A stretch of 64,000 nucleotides of DNA from Actinokineospora pegani (GCF_009745975.1 NZ_WHOL01000098.1:208567-272566), one strand, 5' to 3'; counted from the stretch's first letter, positions 1 to 9,376 are shown. Notes: generated by a model not told the origin, from the sequence alone. Numbers and translations: made by a program.

Positions 1-124
1 GCTCGTCGGACTCCTGCACCACCCTGGGCATGGTCGATTCCGGGATGTTGGCGCACCCCCCCGCCAGCACCAGGGCGGACAGCAGCGCCAGCAGCACCGA
101 GCCGGATCTGGACCACCTGCTCAC
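1..124 (-). CDS. lpqB: LpqB lipoprotein, N-terminal fragment
   Basis: The gene runs off the left edge; only about 41 residues are visible. It starts with GTG inside the mtrB stop (GTGA overlap), so it is translationally coupled to the sensor kinase. The product begins with a signal peptide (VSRWSRSGS, then a Leu/Ala/Val core) ending in the lipobox LAGGC at about residues 18-22, followed by ANIPESTMP. In relatives LpqB is an extracytoplasmic lipoprotein that modulates the MtrB sensor; identification here rests on the lipobox plus position directly after mtrB. Confidence 0.85.
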   Translation of the reverse strand, partial: MSRWSRSGSVLLALLSALVLAGGCANIPESTMPRVVQESDE

Positions 125-1812
125 GAGCGCACCTCCTCAGCACCAGCGTCCACGGAACCGGCCTCGATCGCCACGTCCGCGTCGGCGGTGTAGTCCTCCG
201 GCGGCAGCGGCAGCGGGCTCTCCCCGTACTCGTCGCGCGCCATCCGGGGCAGCGTCAGCCGGAAGCAGGCGCCGTGGCCCCGCTCGCCCCAGGCGTCGAG
301 GCCGCCGCCGTGCAGCCGCGCGTCCTCCAGGCTGATGGCCAGGCCGAGACCGGTGCCGCCGGTCTGCCGGTTGCGCGAGGGGTCGGCCCGCCAGAACCGG
401 TTGAACACCAGCTCGGCCTCCCCGGGGCGCAGGCCGACGCCGTGGTCGCGCACGGTCACCGCGATCGCGTCGGCGGACATGGCCATGCGCAGCTCGACCG
501 GCCTGCCCTCGCCGTGGTCGATGGCGTTGGCCAGCAGGTTGCGCAGGATCCGCTCGACCCGGCGCGACTCGACCTCGGCGGTGACCTCCTCCTCCGGCAG
601 GTCCAGCACGATCTCGGTGCCGACGTTGCGGGCGATGACGCGCACCGACTCCACCGCGCGCCGGGCGATGGCGCGCACGTCGGCGTACTCGGCGACCAGA
701 TCCTCCACCCCGGCGTCGAGCCGGGAGATCTCCAGCAGGTCGCCCAGCAGCGACTCGAACCGGTCCAGCTCGTCGACCAGCAGCTCGGTGGAGCGCGACA
801 GGCCCGCGGGGAACTGGGCGCGGGAGGCGTGCAGCACGTCGGCGGCCATCCGCACGGTGGTCAGCGGGGTGCGCAGCTCGTGCGAGACGTCCGAGGTGAA
901 CCGGCGCTGGAGCTGGCCGAACTCCTCGAGCTGGCGGATCTGGTGCTCGATGCTCTCGGCCATCTCGTTGTAGGACTGCGCGAGCCTGGCCACGTCGTCC
1001 TCGCCCACCACGACCATCCGCTCGTCGAGCTCACCGTTGGCGAAGCGCTCGGCGGCGCGCGCGGCGCGCCGGACCGGCAGCACCACCTGTCTGGTGACGA
1101 GGTTGGTGATGCCCGCGAGCAACAGCAGCAGCACGAGGCCGCCGACGACAAGAGTGGACTGCTCGGTGCTGATGGTGCTCTGCTCCGCGGTGAGCGGGTA
1201 GAGCATGTAGAGCTGCAAGGGCAGGGTGGTGCTCAGAGCGGAGACGGGGGCCCCGACGATCAGGTAGGTGATCCGGCTGTTCTGCCGCTCGACGGTGTAG
1301 ATCTGGGTGGCGGTCCGGCGCGGGTCGCTGAGGACGAACTCGCGCAGCGAGACCGGCACCGCGTCGTAGTCGCCCGCGAAGCTGACCTGGTCGCGGGCCA
1401 TGCCCTTGTCGTCGTTGACCAGGACCGGCTCGAACGCGCCCGCGGAGCTGTCCGGCGAGAGGCTGGTCAGGCGGTTGCGGGCGCTGGTCAGCCGGTTGCG
1501 GACGACCTCGGAGTCCAGGCTGATCCCGACCAGCTCGCGCTCGGCGATCTCGACCGCGGCCCTGGTCTGCTGGACCGCCGCCTCCTCCTTGGCGGCGATG
1601 AGGCGGCCGGTGATCTGGTTCTGCAGGACGATGCCCAGCACGAACACGACAGCGGAGCCCAGCGCGAGGGTGCTGACCACGACGCGCAGTTGCAGTGACC
1701 GGCGCCACAGTTCACTGAGGACGGTCGACCGCCGCCGACCCGCGGCGACGGCACGGCGGGCGGCGGCGACGAGCCGGGTGCCGTTGGCGCGCACCCGACC
1801 CGCCCGGGTCAC
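121..1812 (-). CDS. mtrB: MtrB sensor histidine kinase
   Basis: Membrane sensor kinase of the MtrAB system, which in actinobacteria links envelope and division status to transcription. The 563 residues contain transmembrane segments near 41-66 and 221-240 flanking an extracytoplasmic sensor region, a HAMP linker at about 240-292, the phospho-acceptor H311 in DVSHELRTP, the N box NLLANAIDHG near 425, DHGVG near 456 and the G2 box GTGLGLAI near 486. The acidic tail after residue 524 lies outside the kinase core. The GTG start overlaps the mtrA stop by 4 bp and its own stop overlaps lpqB, giving the conserved mtrA-mtrB-lpqB operon. Confidence 0.97.
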   Translation of the reverse strand: MTRAGRVRANGTRLVAAARRAVAAGRRRSTVLSELWRRSLQLRVVVSTLALGSAVVFVLGIVLQNQITGRLIAAKEEAAVQQTRAAVEIAERELVGISLDSEVVRNRLTSARNRLTSLSPDSSAGAFEPVLVNDDKGMARDQVSFAGDYDAVPVSLREFVLSDPRRTATQIYTVERQNSRITYLIVGAPVSALSTTLPLQLYMLYPLTAEQSTISTEQSTLVVGGLVLLLLLAGITNLVTRQVVLPVRRAARAAERFANGELDERMVVVGEDDVARLAQSYNEMAESIEHQIRQLEEFGQLQRRFTSDVSHELRTPLTTVRMAADVLHASRAQFPAGLSRSTELLVDELDRFESLLGDLLEISRLDAGVEDLVAEYADVRAIARRAVESVRVIARNVGTEIVLDLPEEEVTAEVESRRVERILRNLLANAIDHGEGRPVELRMAMSADAIAVTVRDHGVGLRPGEAELVFNRFWRADPSRNRQTGGTGLGLAISLEDARLHGGGLDAWGERGHGACFRLTLPRMARDEYGESPLPLPPEDYTADADVAIEAGSVDAGAEEVRS

Positions 1813-2486
1813 GGCGGGCCGGCCTTGTACCCGACGCCGCGCACGGTCAGGACGACCTCGGGGTGCTCCGGGTCGCGCTCGACCTTGGAGCGCAGCCGCT
1901 GGACGTGCACGTTGACCAGGCGGGTGTCGGCGGCGTGCCGGTAGCCCCAGACCTGCTCGAGCAGCACCTCGCGGGTGAAGACCTGGCGCGGCTTGCGGGC
2001 CAGGGCGACCAGCAGGTCGAACTCCAGCGGGGTCAGCGCGATGGCGCGGCCGTCGCGGGTGACCTCGTGGCCGGGCACGTCGATGGTGAGGTCGCCGATG
2101 CCCAGGGTCTCGGCGGGCTCGTTCTCGGTGCGGCGCAGCCGGGCGCGCACGCGGGCGACGAGCTCCTTGGGCTTGAACGGCTTGACCACGTAGTCGTCGG
2201 CGCCGGACTCCAGGCCCAGGACGATGTCGACGGTGTCGCTCTTGGCCGTGAGCATGACGATCGGCACGCCGGACTCGCCGCGGATGGCCTTGCAGACGTC
2301 GATCCCGTTCATCCCGGGCAGCATCAGGTCGAGCAGCACCAAGTCGGGTTTGAGCTCGCGCAGCGCGGGCAGGGCGCGAGAGCCGTCAGCCACCACGGCC
2401 GTGTCGAACCCCTCGCCGCGCAGCACGATGGTGAGCATCTCGGCGAGAGCCGGGTCGTCGTCCACTACCAGCACACGTGCCTTCAT
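1809..2486 (-). CDS. mtrA: MtrA response regulator, OmpR/PhoB type
   Basis: DNA-binding partner of MtrB. 225 residues from ATG (MKARVLVVDDD). The receiver domain (1-115) has the acidic pocket D9-D11, phospho-acceptor D53 in LLDLMLPG, the conserved T80 and K102 in VVKPFKP. The winged-helix domain follows at about 125-225 (TPLEFDLLVALARKP, VRGVGYKAG). A longer reading from upstream is open but adds residues outside the fold; an alternative GTG lies two codons earlier. In mycobacteria MtrA is essential and controls oriC and cell-wall genes. It is divergent from the VOC gene, sharing a 94-bp intergenic region. Confidence 0.97.
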   Translation of the reverse strand: MKARVLVVDDDPALAEMLTIVLRGEGFDTAVVADGSRALPALRELKPDLVLLDLMLPGMNGIDVCKAIRGESGVPIVMLTAKSDTVDIVLGLESGADDYVVKPFKPKELVARVRARLRRTENEPAETLGIGDLTIDVPGHEVTRDGRAIALTPLEFDLLVALARKPRQVFTREVLLEQVWGYRHAADTRLVNVHVQRLRSKVERDPEHPEVVLTVRGVGYKAGPP

Positions 2487-2538
2487 GGTCACATCGTCGC
2501 ACTGCGGCGCCCGGAGGCGCGAGCAGCCCTCGCGCAGG

Positions 2539-2544
2539 TATGGT
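2539..2544 (+). promoter_or_regulatory. candidate -10 box (TATGGT) for the VOC gene
   Basis: TATGGT fits the actinobacterial TANNNT -10 consensus and lies 36 bp before the ATG, leaving room for a short leader with a GAGGGAG Shine-Dalgarno at about 2567-2573. No convincing -35 was seen. Confidence 0.4.
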
Positions 2545-2580
2545 TGAAAATTGAATGACCGATACCGAGGGAGTGCCGTG

Positions 2581-3063
2581 ATGGGAATCCGCAGGCTCAA
2601 CCACGCCGTGCTGTACGTGCGCGACATCGACCGCTCGACGGCGTTCTACCGCGACCTGCTCGGCTTCACGGTGATCACCGAGTTCCCAGGTCGGGCGGTG
2701 TTTCTGCGCGCCGCGGAGTCAGACAACGACCATGACCTGGGGTTGTTCCAGGTGGGGGCGGCGGCGGTGGGGCCGGTGCCGGGGCAGGTGGGGCTCTACC
2801 ACCTGGCGTGGTCGGTGGGGACGCTGGTCGAGCTGGCCGACTTCGCCGCCCGGCTCGGTGCGGCGGGGGCGCTGGTCGGCACGTCCGACCACGGGGTGTC
2901 GAAGTCGCTGTACGCGAAAGATCCGGACGGGGTGGAGTTCGAGGTGTCGTGGTTCGTGCCCCGGGAGCGGGTGACGGCGGAGATGGAGGCGGTGGGGGTG
3001 TTGCCGTTGGACCTGGAGGGGGAGATCGGGCGGTGGGGCGGGGACGTGGTGGGGGCTGCTTAG
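2581..3063 (+). CDS. VOC-superfamily (glyoxalase-like) protein
   Basis: 160-residue member of the vicinal oxygen chelate fold. It opens with GIRRLNHAVLYVRDIDRSTAFYRDLLGF, the usual first beta-alpha module, with the metal-ligand candidate H8, and a second module (GLYHLAWSVGT, then DPDGVEFEVSWFVP) supplying a second His and a terminal Glu. The family includes glyoxalases, dioxygenases and antibiotic-binding proteins; the substrate cannot be told from the sequence. ATG chosen because GAGGGAG sits at good distance. Transcribed divergently from mtrA. Confidence 0.8.
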   Translation: MGIRRLNHAVLYVRDIDRSTAFYRDLLGFTVITEFPGRAVFLRAAESDNDHDLGLFQVGAAAVGPVPGQVGLYHLAWSVGTLVELADFAARLGAAGALVGTSDHGVSKSLYAKDPDGVEFEVSWFVPRERVTAEMEAVGVLPLDLEGEIGRWGGDVVGAA

Positions 3064-3154
3064 GGGGTCTGGCCTGCGAAAAGAGTGGATTCTTCGCTTG
3101 GGCGGCTCGTTGGGGTGGGTGCGCTGCCACGGGGGCAGGGGCAAGAGCGGGGGG

Positions 3155-3796
3155 CTAGGCCAAGAGGCTTGCGGCTAGGGCGTCTATGTCGGTGGGGGCG
3201 TCGCCGGGGAGGGTGGTCCAAGGGGAGAGCCAGGAGGTTCGGGCAAGTTGGGTGTAGGCGGTCGACACCCGGGCTTGCAGGGGGGTGTCGGACTCCCAGT
3301 TGTCGCGGGGGCGGCCCGGCTCGGTGGTGGCTCGGCCCTTGGCTCGCTCGGCGGCCAGTTCCGTGGGGACGCTCAGCAGGAGGTGGCGGTGGGGTACCGG
3401 CAGGTCGTAGCGGTCGATCTCCATGGCCAGGACCCAGTCGGTGAACTCGCCGGGGGCCGACTGGTGGAGGCGGGCGGAGCCGTAGGCGGCGTTGGAGGCT
3501 ATGTAGCGGTCCAGCAGGAGGACGTCGTGGGTGGTCAGGGCCGCTAGGAGGTCGTCTCGGGCGCCGTGGCGGTCCAGGGCGTAGAGGGCGCCCATGCCGT
3601 ACACGTCGTCGGCCAAGGGGCCTGCTTTGCCGTAGAGGGCGTCTCGGATGAGCTGGGCCTCGGCCGACACCTCGTAGCGGGGGAAGGCGAGGGTGGCCAC
3701 CGTCGCGCCCCTGGCCTCGAAGGCGGCGGTGAGCTTGTCGGCGGTGGTGCGCTTGCCCGCGCCGTCCACGCCCTCGATCACGATGAGTCGACCCAC
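3155..3796 (-). CDS. tmk: Thymidylate kinase
   Basis: Phosphorylates dTMP to dTDP for DNA synthesis. 213 residues, the usual length. The P-loop EGVDGAGKRTT is at about 8-18, the substrate-binding DRYIASNAAYGSAR region lies in the middle, and a LID-like ERAKGRATTEPGRP segment follows. I chose GTG at 3796 (VGRLIVIEG) because the family starts right at this strand; an in-frame extension to 3874 adds only low-complexity residues. A TAGGGT box ends 8 nt before the GTG, suggesting a leaderless mRNA. It lies between sahH and mtrA, as in mycobacteria. Confidence 0.95.
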   Translation of the reverse strand: MGRLIVIEGVDGAGKRTTADKLTAAFEARGATVATLAFPRYEVSAEAQLIRDALYGKAGPLADDVYGMGALYALDRHGARDDLLAALTTHDVLLLDRYIASNAAYGSARLHQSAPGEFTDWVLAMEIDRYDLPVPHRHLLLSVPTELAAERAKGRATTEPGRPRDNWESDTPLQARVSTAYTQLARTSWLSPWTTLPGDAPTDIDALAASLLA

Positions 3797-3804
3797 GGGC
3801 CAAG

Positions 3805-3810
3805 ACCCTA
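3805..3810 (-). promoter_or_regulatory. -10 box of tmk, probable leaderless start
   Basis: TAGGGT (minus strand) with an 8-nt spacer to the GTG. No Shine-Dalgarno sequence precedes this GTG, so transcription and translation probably begin at the same base. Confidence 0.5.
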
Positions 3811-3829
3811 CCGAGGGACCGGGGGCAGT

Positions 3830-3869
3830 GCGGCTGTCAGAGGGGTCTCCCCTCCCCTCCGACAGCCGC
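3830..3869. repeat. inverted repeat upstream of tmk
   Basis: GCGGCTGTC at 3830-3838 pairs with GACAGCCGC at 3861-3869; between them GGGG and CCCC form an inner stem. It lies upstream of the tmk -10 box and downstream of the sahH terminator, so it could be a second terminator or a regulatory site. The role is inferred only from position. Confidence 0.5.
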
Positions 3870-3997
3870 GCCACCCCCTAACCCACCCCGGGGCGGCTCA
3901 CCGGCCTGACGCGCCCCCTGCGCGCGCCAGAACTTTTCTAGATCGTTCCGGTGCCCCCAGGCGTTACACCCCGCTGGTGGGCACACCCTGACAGACG

Positions 3998-4032
3998 TCT
4001 GCCCCGGCACGCGGGTTGCGTGCCGGGGCAGA
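3998..4032. terminator. strong hairpin terminator after sahH
   Basis: A perfect 15-bp GC-rich stem (3998-4012 with 4018-4032) with a 5-nt loop, 20 bp beyond the sahH stop. There is no U tract, which is usual for actinobacterial terminators. Confidence 0.8.
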
Positions 4033-4052
4033 GGAGTCGTGATCAGTGCTCG

Positions 4053-5543
4053 TCAGTAGCGGTAGTGCTCCGACTTGTACGGGCCCTCGACGTCGACGTC
4101 GATGTACTCGGCCTGCTCCTTGGAGAGCTGGGTGAGCACGCCGCCGAGCGCCTCGAGGTGGATGCGGGCCACCTTCTCGTCGAGCTTCTTCGGGAGGCGG
4201 TAGACCTCCTTGTCGTACTCCTCGTGCTTGGTGAACAGCTCGACCTGGGCGATCACCTGGTTGGAGAAGGAGTTCGACATGACGAACGAGGGGTGGCCGG
4301 TGGCGTTGCCCAGGTTCATCAGGCGGCCCTCGGACAGCACGATGATCGAGTGCCCGTCCGGGAACACCCACTCGTCGACCTGCGGCTTGATGTTGATCCG
4401 CTGGATGCCGGGGTAGCGGGCCAGGCCCGCCATGTCCAGCTCGTTGTCGAAGTGGCCGACGTTGCCCAGGATCGCCTGGTGCTTCATCTGCGCCATGTGC
4501 TCGGCCATCACCACGTCCTTGTTGCCCGTGGTGGTGATCACGATGTCGGCGATGCCGACGACGTCCTCGAGGCGCTTGACCTCGTATCCGTCCATCGCCG
4601 CCTGCAGGGCGCAGATCGGGTCGATCTCGGTGACGATCACCCGGGCGCCCTGCGCGCGCAGCGACTCCGCCGAGCCCTTGCCCACGTCGCCGTAGCCGCA
4701 GACGAGCGCGACCTTGCCGCCGATGAGGACGTCGGTGCCGCGGTTGATGCCGTCGACGAGCGAGTGGCGGATGCCGTAGCGGTTGTCGAACTTCGACTTG
4801 GTGACCGAGTCGTTGACGTTGATCGCCGGGAAGAGCAGCTCACCGGCGGCGGCGAGCTGGTAGAGCCGCAGCACGCCGGTGGTGGTCTCCTCGGTGACGC
4901 CGCGGATGCCGTCGGCGATCTTGGTCCACTTGTCCGAGGACTGCGCGAGCGAGGCGCGCAGCGTCTCGAGGATGATGACCCACTCCTCGGGGTCGTTGTC
5001 CTCGGCGTTGGGCACCACCCCGGCCTGCTCGTACTGCTTGCCCTTGTGGACCAGCAGGGTGGCGTCGCCACCGTCGTCGAGGATCATGTTGGGACCCTGG
5101 CCGTCCGGCCAGGTCATCATCTTCTCGGTGGCCCACCAGTACTCGGGGAGGGTCTCGCCCTTCCACGCGTACACCGGGACGCCCTTGGGCTCCTCCGGCG
5201 TGCCGTGCTTGCCGACCACGACCGCCGCCGCGGCGTGGTCCTGGGTGGAGAAGATGTTGCACGAGCACCAGCGCACCTCGGCGCCGAGGGAGACCAGGGT
5301 CTCGATCAGGACGGCGGTCTGCACCGTCATGTGGAGTGAACCGGAGATCCGCGCGCCCTTGAGCGGGTAGACCTCCGCGTACTCGCGACGCAGGGCCATC
5401 AGGCCCGGCATCTCGTGCTCGGCCAGCCGGATCTCCTTGCGGCCGAACTCGGCCAGGGACAGGTCGGCGACCGCGAAATCAATACCGTTGCGGGTCTGCG
5501 CAAACCTCGCCCCGGATTCGGTCCGCGTGTCTTCTGCGGTCAT
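4053..5543 (-). CDS. sahH: S-adenosylhomocysteinase
   Basis: Cytosolic NAD-dependent enzyme splitting S-adenosylhomocysteine into homocysteine and adenosine, clearing the product of methyltransferases. 496 residues, close to the mycobacterial length. Visible marks: N-terminal [41 protein letters not shown], the NAD-binding [32 protein letters not shown] and the conserved C-terminus ending KSEHYRY, which reaches into the neighbouring subunit. ATG start has GGAGG about 7 nt upstream (CTGGAGGATTCACCCG). Followed by a strong terminator and then tmk. Confidence 0.98.
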   Translation of the reverse strand: MTAEDTRTESGARFAQTRNGIDFAVADLSLAEFGRKEIRLAEHEMPGLMALRREYAEVYPLKGARISGSLHMTVQTAVLIETLVSLGAEVRWCSCNIFSTQDHAAAAVVVGKHGTPEEPKGVPVYAWKGETLPEYWWATEKMMTWPDGQGPNMILDDGGDATLLVHKGKQYEQAGVVPNAEDNDPEEWVIILETLRASLAQSSDKWTKIADGIRGVTEETTTGVLRLYQLAAAGELLFPAINVNDSVTKSKFDNRYGIRHSLVDGINRGTDVLIGGKVALVCGYGDVGKGSAESLRAQGARVIVTEIDPICALQAAMDGYEVKRLEDVVGIADIVITTTGNKDVVMAEHMAQMKHQAILGNVGHFDNELDMAGLARYPGIQRINIKPQVDEWVFPDGHSIIVLSEGRLMNLGNATGHPSFVMSNSFSNQVIAQVELFTKHEEYDKEVYRLPKKLDEKVARIHLEALGGVLTQLSKEQAEYIDVDVEGPYKSEHYRY

Positions 5544-5699
5544 CGGGTGAATCCTCCAGACTTCGACTCGGACAAGACACTACCGTTGCCGCGTCGGCGG
5601 GCGATCAGCCGAAACGGTTGAGCCCACCCCTACTCCGCTTCGGACCACGGACGCACAGCGTGCCCGACCCGGTCGGCACGCCCGCACCCTGGGAGGACC

Positions 5700-8111
5700 G
5701 TGCTGCTGCCCGGAACCGAGACGCGGGTCGTCGAGCTGCGGGTGCACGGGGTCATGGGCACCGACGCGGCCTCCCTGGTCACCGCTGTCGCCGCGGTGGA
5801 CGTCGCGGGCGACGGTGTCGGGCGGCTGGTCCGCCCGGCCGACCGCCTGCAGCGCCCGGCCCCCGGCCCGGTGCTGCGCGCCGAGGGCCGGTCGGTGCCG
5901 CGCGTGGTCGAGGGCTACCTGTGGGGGGCGATGACCTCCGGCGGCTGGGCCAAGGCGGCGTGGGCGCTGCTGTTCCCGTTCTCGCTGGCCAACATGGCGC
6001 ACTGGATGCTGCCGCCGGTGCCCGCCGGGCACCGGGTGGGGACGCCGCTGCTGGCCACCGCCAGGGCGTTGGTGCGGGTGGCCGCCCTGCTGCTGACGGC
6101 GCTGCTGGTGACGCAACTGGCGGTGGTGACCCTCGACCTCGTCGCCGTGCAGTGCCTCGCGCCGGGGGTGGACTGCCTGTCGTGGGTGCCGGAGCGGGCG
6201 CGCGCGGCCTACCCGTTCCGGCAGGCGGTGGGACTGCTGCCGGTGCTGGCCGCGGTGTTCGTCCTGCACCGGATCTCCCGCGTGCGCTGGGCGCCGGACC
6301 AGCGGGTGCGCCAGGTGGTCCGCGAGGACCTGCCGGGGCGCAGGCTCGTGGCCGACCCGGACACCCCGTCGCTGCGCCTGCTGCACCTGGTGGTCGGGCT
6401 GGCCTCGGTGTCGGTGCTGGTGCTCGGCGGGCCGGTCGAGGTGCCGGAGGACCTGCTGGCGCGGGTGCTGTGGTTCGCGGCGCTGGGGCTGGCGGGGCTG
6501 TGCCTGCTGGCCGCGCTGCTGCTCGACGACCCGCGCGGGGCGGGCGGCTCGTCGCTGGACGACGCGGTGCGCAGGGCGTTCTCCCCGCTGGTCCGCAGGG
6601 TCCTGCTCGGCCTGGCGGTGGTGCTGCTGGCGACCGCGGGGCTGACCACCCCGCTGGCCGTGGAGGTGGCGGGGACCGGGCCGACGGTCGAGGTGGTCGT
6701 GGCGCTGCTGTGCGGCGTCGTCGTGCTCTTCGGCGTGGTGCTGCTGCCGTTGGCGCTCATCGGCCGCCGGGCGTACTGGGCCGCGCGGCCGCGCGAGCAG
6801 CGCCCGTGGGCGGGCGGCTGGATGGCCGCCCCGGTGCTGTCGTTCGGTGTGCTGCTCGGCGGCGGCTTCGGCGCGGGTCTGGCGATCGCGGTCGGTCAAC
6901 TGATCGGCACCGGCACCCGGCTGCCCGCGGGCTACGAGCCGGTGGCGCTGCTGTGGGGCGCGGCGGCGGCGCTGGGCGTCGTAGTCGGCGCGGTGCTCGG
7001 CGTGGTCGCCGGGGTCCGGCTGCTGCGCGGGTCCGGCTACGCCGAGGCGGGCCTGCTGCACCCCGACCGCCCCGCCGACGCGGTGCGGGCGTGGCGGATC
7101 GCCGGGTGGCAGCGGCGCAACCTGCACCGGGTGGTGCTGGTCGTGTCATCGGTGCTGACCGCGGGCGCGGCGGGCGCGACCTCGCTGCGGCTGACCGGCT
7201 TCACCTCGCCGTGGTGGGCCGACGCGCTCTCCGCGTTCGGGGTGCTGGCGCTGGGCGCGCTGGCCGGGATGCTGCTGCGCGCGGTGTACAACGCCGCCCG
7301 CCAGCCCGCCGCGGGCCGCAAGCTGGGGGTCATCGCCGACCTGGCGTCGTTCTGGCCGCGCGACGCGCACCCGGCGGTGCCGCCCTGCTACGCGCTCAAG
7401 GTGGTGCCGGAGCTGACCGCGCGGGTCGTCGAGCACCTCAAGGACCCCGGCACCCGGGTCGTGCTGACCGGCCACAGCCAGGGCAGCCTCCTCGTCGCGG
7501 TGACCGCGTCGCGGCTGCTGGCCGTGCTGCCGCAGCGAGACGTCGAGCGCATCGGCGTCGTGACCGCCGGGTCCCAGCTCCAGTGGGCCTACCCGAGGGC
7601 GTTCCCGTCGATCGTGTCGCACCCGAGCCTGCTGAACCTGTTCGGCGCGCTCAACGGCCGCTGGCGCTCGGTGTGCCGGGGCACCGACCCCATCGGCGGC
7701 GCGGTGACGACCTGGGCCCGGCAGGTCTACGACGGGGGCCTGCTGGGGACCGGCTACCGCCCCGATGGCACCGAGGGACCGCTGACCGCCGCCGCGCGCA
7801 GCCCGCACGGCGCACTGGTGCTGGGCGGCGACCACTTCGTGCCCGACCCGATGGCCACCCCGCTCCCCGGACGGCGGTGGACCCCGGGCACCCTCGCCCA
7901 CGGCGACTACCCGGCGGACCCGGAGTGGGACCGCGCGGTGGCGATGGCGGCGGGCCTGAACCCGGACGCCTCCGAGCGCGGGGACCTGGCGTGGCCGCCG
8001 CGTCCGGCTGGCTCGCCGAAGGAGGAGGCCTTGCAGGATAAGGACGTCAAGGATGAGCGGGCACAGCCGAAGGCTGACATCGCTGGGGACGAGGGCACGG
8101 TTGCCACGTAG
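5700..8111 (+). CDS. Large membrane protein with a lipase-like nucleophile motif
   Basis: 803 residues of unknown function. The N-terminus ETRVVELRVHGVMGT looks like an alpha/beta-hydrolase first strand (HG motif). Residues about 90-560 hold many hydrophobic segments, at least eight probable membrane spans. After them comes a hydrolase-like C-terminal half with TGHSQGSLL; the candidate nucleophile is S593 in GHSQG, followed by VVTAGSQLQWAYPRAFP and a possible late acid/His pair (GGDHFVPDP). A split hydrolase with an inserted membrane domain is my inference. GTG start is 6 nt after GGGAGG. The last 50 residues are charged and disordered. Transcribed divergently from sahH. Confidence 0.7.
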   Translation: MLLPGTETRVVELRVHGVMGTDAASLVTAVAAVDVAGDGVGRLVRPADRLQRPAPGPVLRAEGRSVPRVVEGYLWGAMTSGGWAKAAWALLFPFSLANMAHWMLPPVPAGHRVGTPLLATARALVRVAALLLTALLVTQLAVVTLDLVAVQCLAPGVDCLSWVPERARAAYPFRQAVGLLPVLAAVFVLHRISRVRWAPDQRVRQVVREDLPGRRLVADPDTPSLRLLHLVVGLASVSVLVLGGPVEVPEDLLARVLWFAALGLAGLCLLAALLLDDPRGAGGSSLDDAVRRAFSPLVRRVLLGLAVVLLATAGLTTPLAVEVAGTGPTVEVVVALLCGVVVLFGVVLLPLALIGRRAYWAARPREQRPWAGGWMAAPVLSFGVLLGGGFGAGLAIAVGQLIGTGTRLPAGYEPVALLWGAAAALGVVVGAVLGVVAGVRLLRGSGYAEAGLLHPDRPADAVRAWRIAGWQRRNLHRVVLVVSSVLTAGAAGATSLRLTGFTSPWWADALSAFGVLALGALAGMLLRAVYNAARQPAAGRKLGVIADLASFWPRDAHPAVPPCYALKVVPELTARVVEHLKDPGTRVVLTGHSQGSLLVAVTASRLLAVLPQRDVERIGVVTAGSQLQWAYPRAFPSIVSHPSLLNLFGALNGRWRSVCRGTDPIGGAVTTWARQVYDGGLLGTGYRPDGTEGPLTAAARSPHGALVLGGDHFVPDPMATPLPGRRWTPGTLAHGDYPADPEWDRAVAMAAGLNPDASERGDLAWPPRPAGSPKEEALQDKDVKDERAQPKADIAGDEGTVAT

Positions 8112-8184
8112 GTTTTGGGGGTTGTCTGGAAGTTGTCCACAGGCAAGATCGACTTGGGGGTCTCCTTCGGGCTAAGCCGGTAGA

Positions 8185-8412
8185 ATGGATCTCGGGACGC
8201 CCCCAGAGGCCGCCCGCCAGTTGGGGCTGGTCGAGCAGACGTTGCGGAACAGGGTCGAGGCGCACCGGAAAAGCACCCCCGAGGACGCCGCCCCGTTGGG
8301 TTTGGACGAGCGGGCCCGCTTGCGGGAACTGGAGCGGGAGAATCAGGAGCTGAGGACGAAGAACGAGTTCCTGGGAAAGGCCGCGGCTTTCTTCGCCCTC
8401 GACTATCGGTGA
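8185..8412 (+). pseudogene. IS3-type transposase OrfA remnant
   Basis: 75 residues resembling the end of an IS3-family OrfA: a helix-turn-helix portion (PPEAARQLGLVEQTLRNRV) followed by the leucine-zipper-like RARLRELERENQELRTKNEF and KAAAFFA. It lacks the usual N-terminal 20-30 residues, so it is probably truncated. The stop overlaps the start of an orfB frame, as in intact IS3 elements. Confidence 0.75.
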
Positions 8413-8913
8413 CCGAGATCTACGAGTTCATCGACGGCGAGAAGGGCGCGTATCCGGTGACGTCGATGTGCGAGTGAGTTCGGCGACCGCAGAACGGCGA
8501 GAATCGTTGAACGACGAGATCGGGGTGGTGTTCGCCGAGTCCCGCCGCACCTACGGCTACCGCCGGGTCCACGCCGCCCTGGCAAGGGCGTCCACACGGG
8601 CCCCGAGTTGGTGCGGGCGCTGATGCGCGAGCTGGGCCTGGTCCCGGTCGGGCCCCGACCGAGGCAGGTCACGACCGTGCGGGCGCCGGACGTCCACGCC
8701 GTGCCGGATCTGATCGGCCGCGATTTCACAGCCGATCGCCCGGGGCACAAACTCGTCGGTGACATCACCTACATCCCGACAGGGCAGGGGTGATTGTACC
8801 TGGCGACCGTCATCGACTGCGCCACCCGAAAAGTCATCGGTTGGACCACCGCCGATCACATGAGCCGAAAACCACTACCACCACACCAAAACAGCAGCCT
8901 GAAACCCAACTAA
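8409..8913 (+). pseudogene. IS3-type transposase OrfB remnant
   Basis: Pieces of an IS3 OrfB spread over different frames. It opens with VTEIYEFIDGEKGAYPVTSMCE then hits a stop; FAESRRTYGYRRVHAAL follows in a shifted frame; VRALMRELGLVPVGP and GHKLVGDITYIPTGQG continue in another. A stop then interrupts before LYLATVIDCATRKVIGW. The first two Asp of the DDE triad are recognisable (GDITYIP, VIDC), but the catalytic Glu region is missing. At least two frameshifts, two stops and a lost 3' end: clearly dead. No terminal inverted repeats or target duplication were found. Confidence 0.85.
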
Positions 8914-8983
8914 CCACCGTCCGAGAACTCCATGGCAGACCAGAGGTGTCGCGGGGTGTGGTGTCGCGGAGGGGCGATCGCGC

Positions 8984-9376
8984 TCAGCGGACTTTCTTGA
9001 GCCACCAGCGCTGCCAGGGCGTTTCGATCGCTCGGGGGTGGTAGGTCGCGCGGGTCCAGCGGAACGCCTCGGTCGGGGTCAGGCCGTCGAGTACGGCCAG
9101 GGCGGCGATGGCGGTGCCCGTGCGGCCGATGCCGCCTCGGCAGGCGATCTCGACCAGTTCGCCTGACTTGGCGCGGGTGTTGAGGTCTTTCAGCGCGGTC
9201 AGGGTGTCCGGGGTGGAGCGCGGGGTGCGGAAGTCGGGCCAGATCAGGTTTGTGTGTGGCCACGGGTAGGTGGGGTGTGGGACGAGGTAGACGCCGAAGG
9301 TGGGGGGTGGGGTGGGGGTGGTGGCGATGGGGCGGCCGCGGATCGTGCCGCCTGCGGGGAGTTCGATGGTCTTCAT
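8984..9376 (-). CDS. Protein-tyrosine-phosphatase-like protein
   Basis: 130 residues with the CX5R phosphatase loop: C79-R-G-G-I-G-R85-T-G, and a candidate general acid D48 in WPDF. This is a compact, dual-specificity-like phosphatase; protein versus small-molecule substrate is open. The usual His before the Cys is replaced by Ala (IACRGGIGRTG), unlike most active enzymes. The ATG overlaps the stop of the upstream GlmL-like gene (ATGA), so the two are co-translated. The IS3 remnant ends about 70 bp beyond its stop. Confidence 0.8.
   Translation of the reverse strand: MKTIELPAGGTIRGRPIATTPTPPPTFGVYLVPHPTYPWPHTNLIWPDFRTPRSTPDTLTALKDLNTRAKSGELVEIACRGGIGRTGTAIAALAVLDGLTPTEAFRWTRATYHPRAIETPWQRWWLKKVR

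Noticed and set aside
5544..5699. SAM/SAH riboswitch upstream of sahH
   Set aside because: No recognisable SAH or SAM aptamer core could be drawn; the region fits an ordinary short leader with GGAGG.
8185..8913. Intact insertion sequence
   Set aside because: Frameshifts, internal stops, missing catalytic Glu region and no terminal repeats show a dead remnant.
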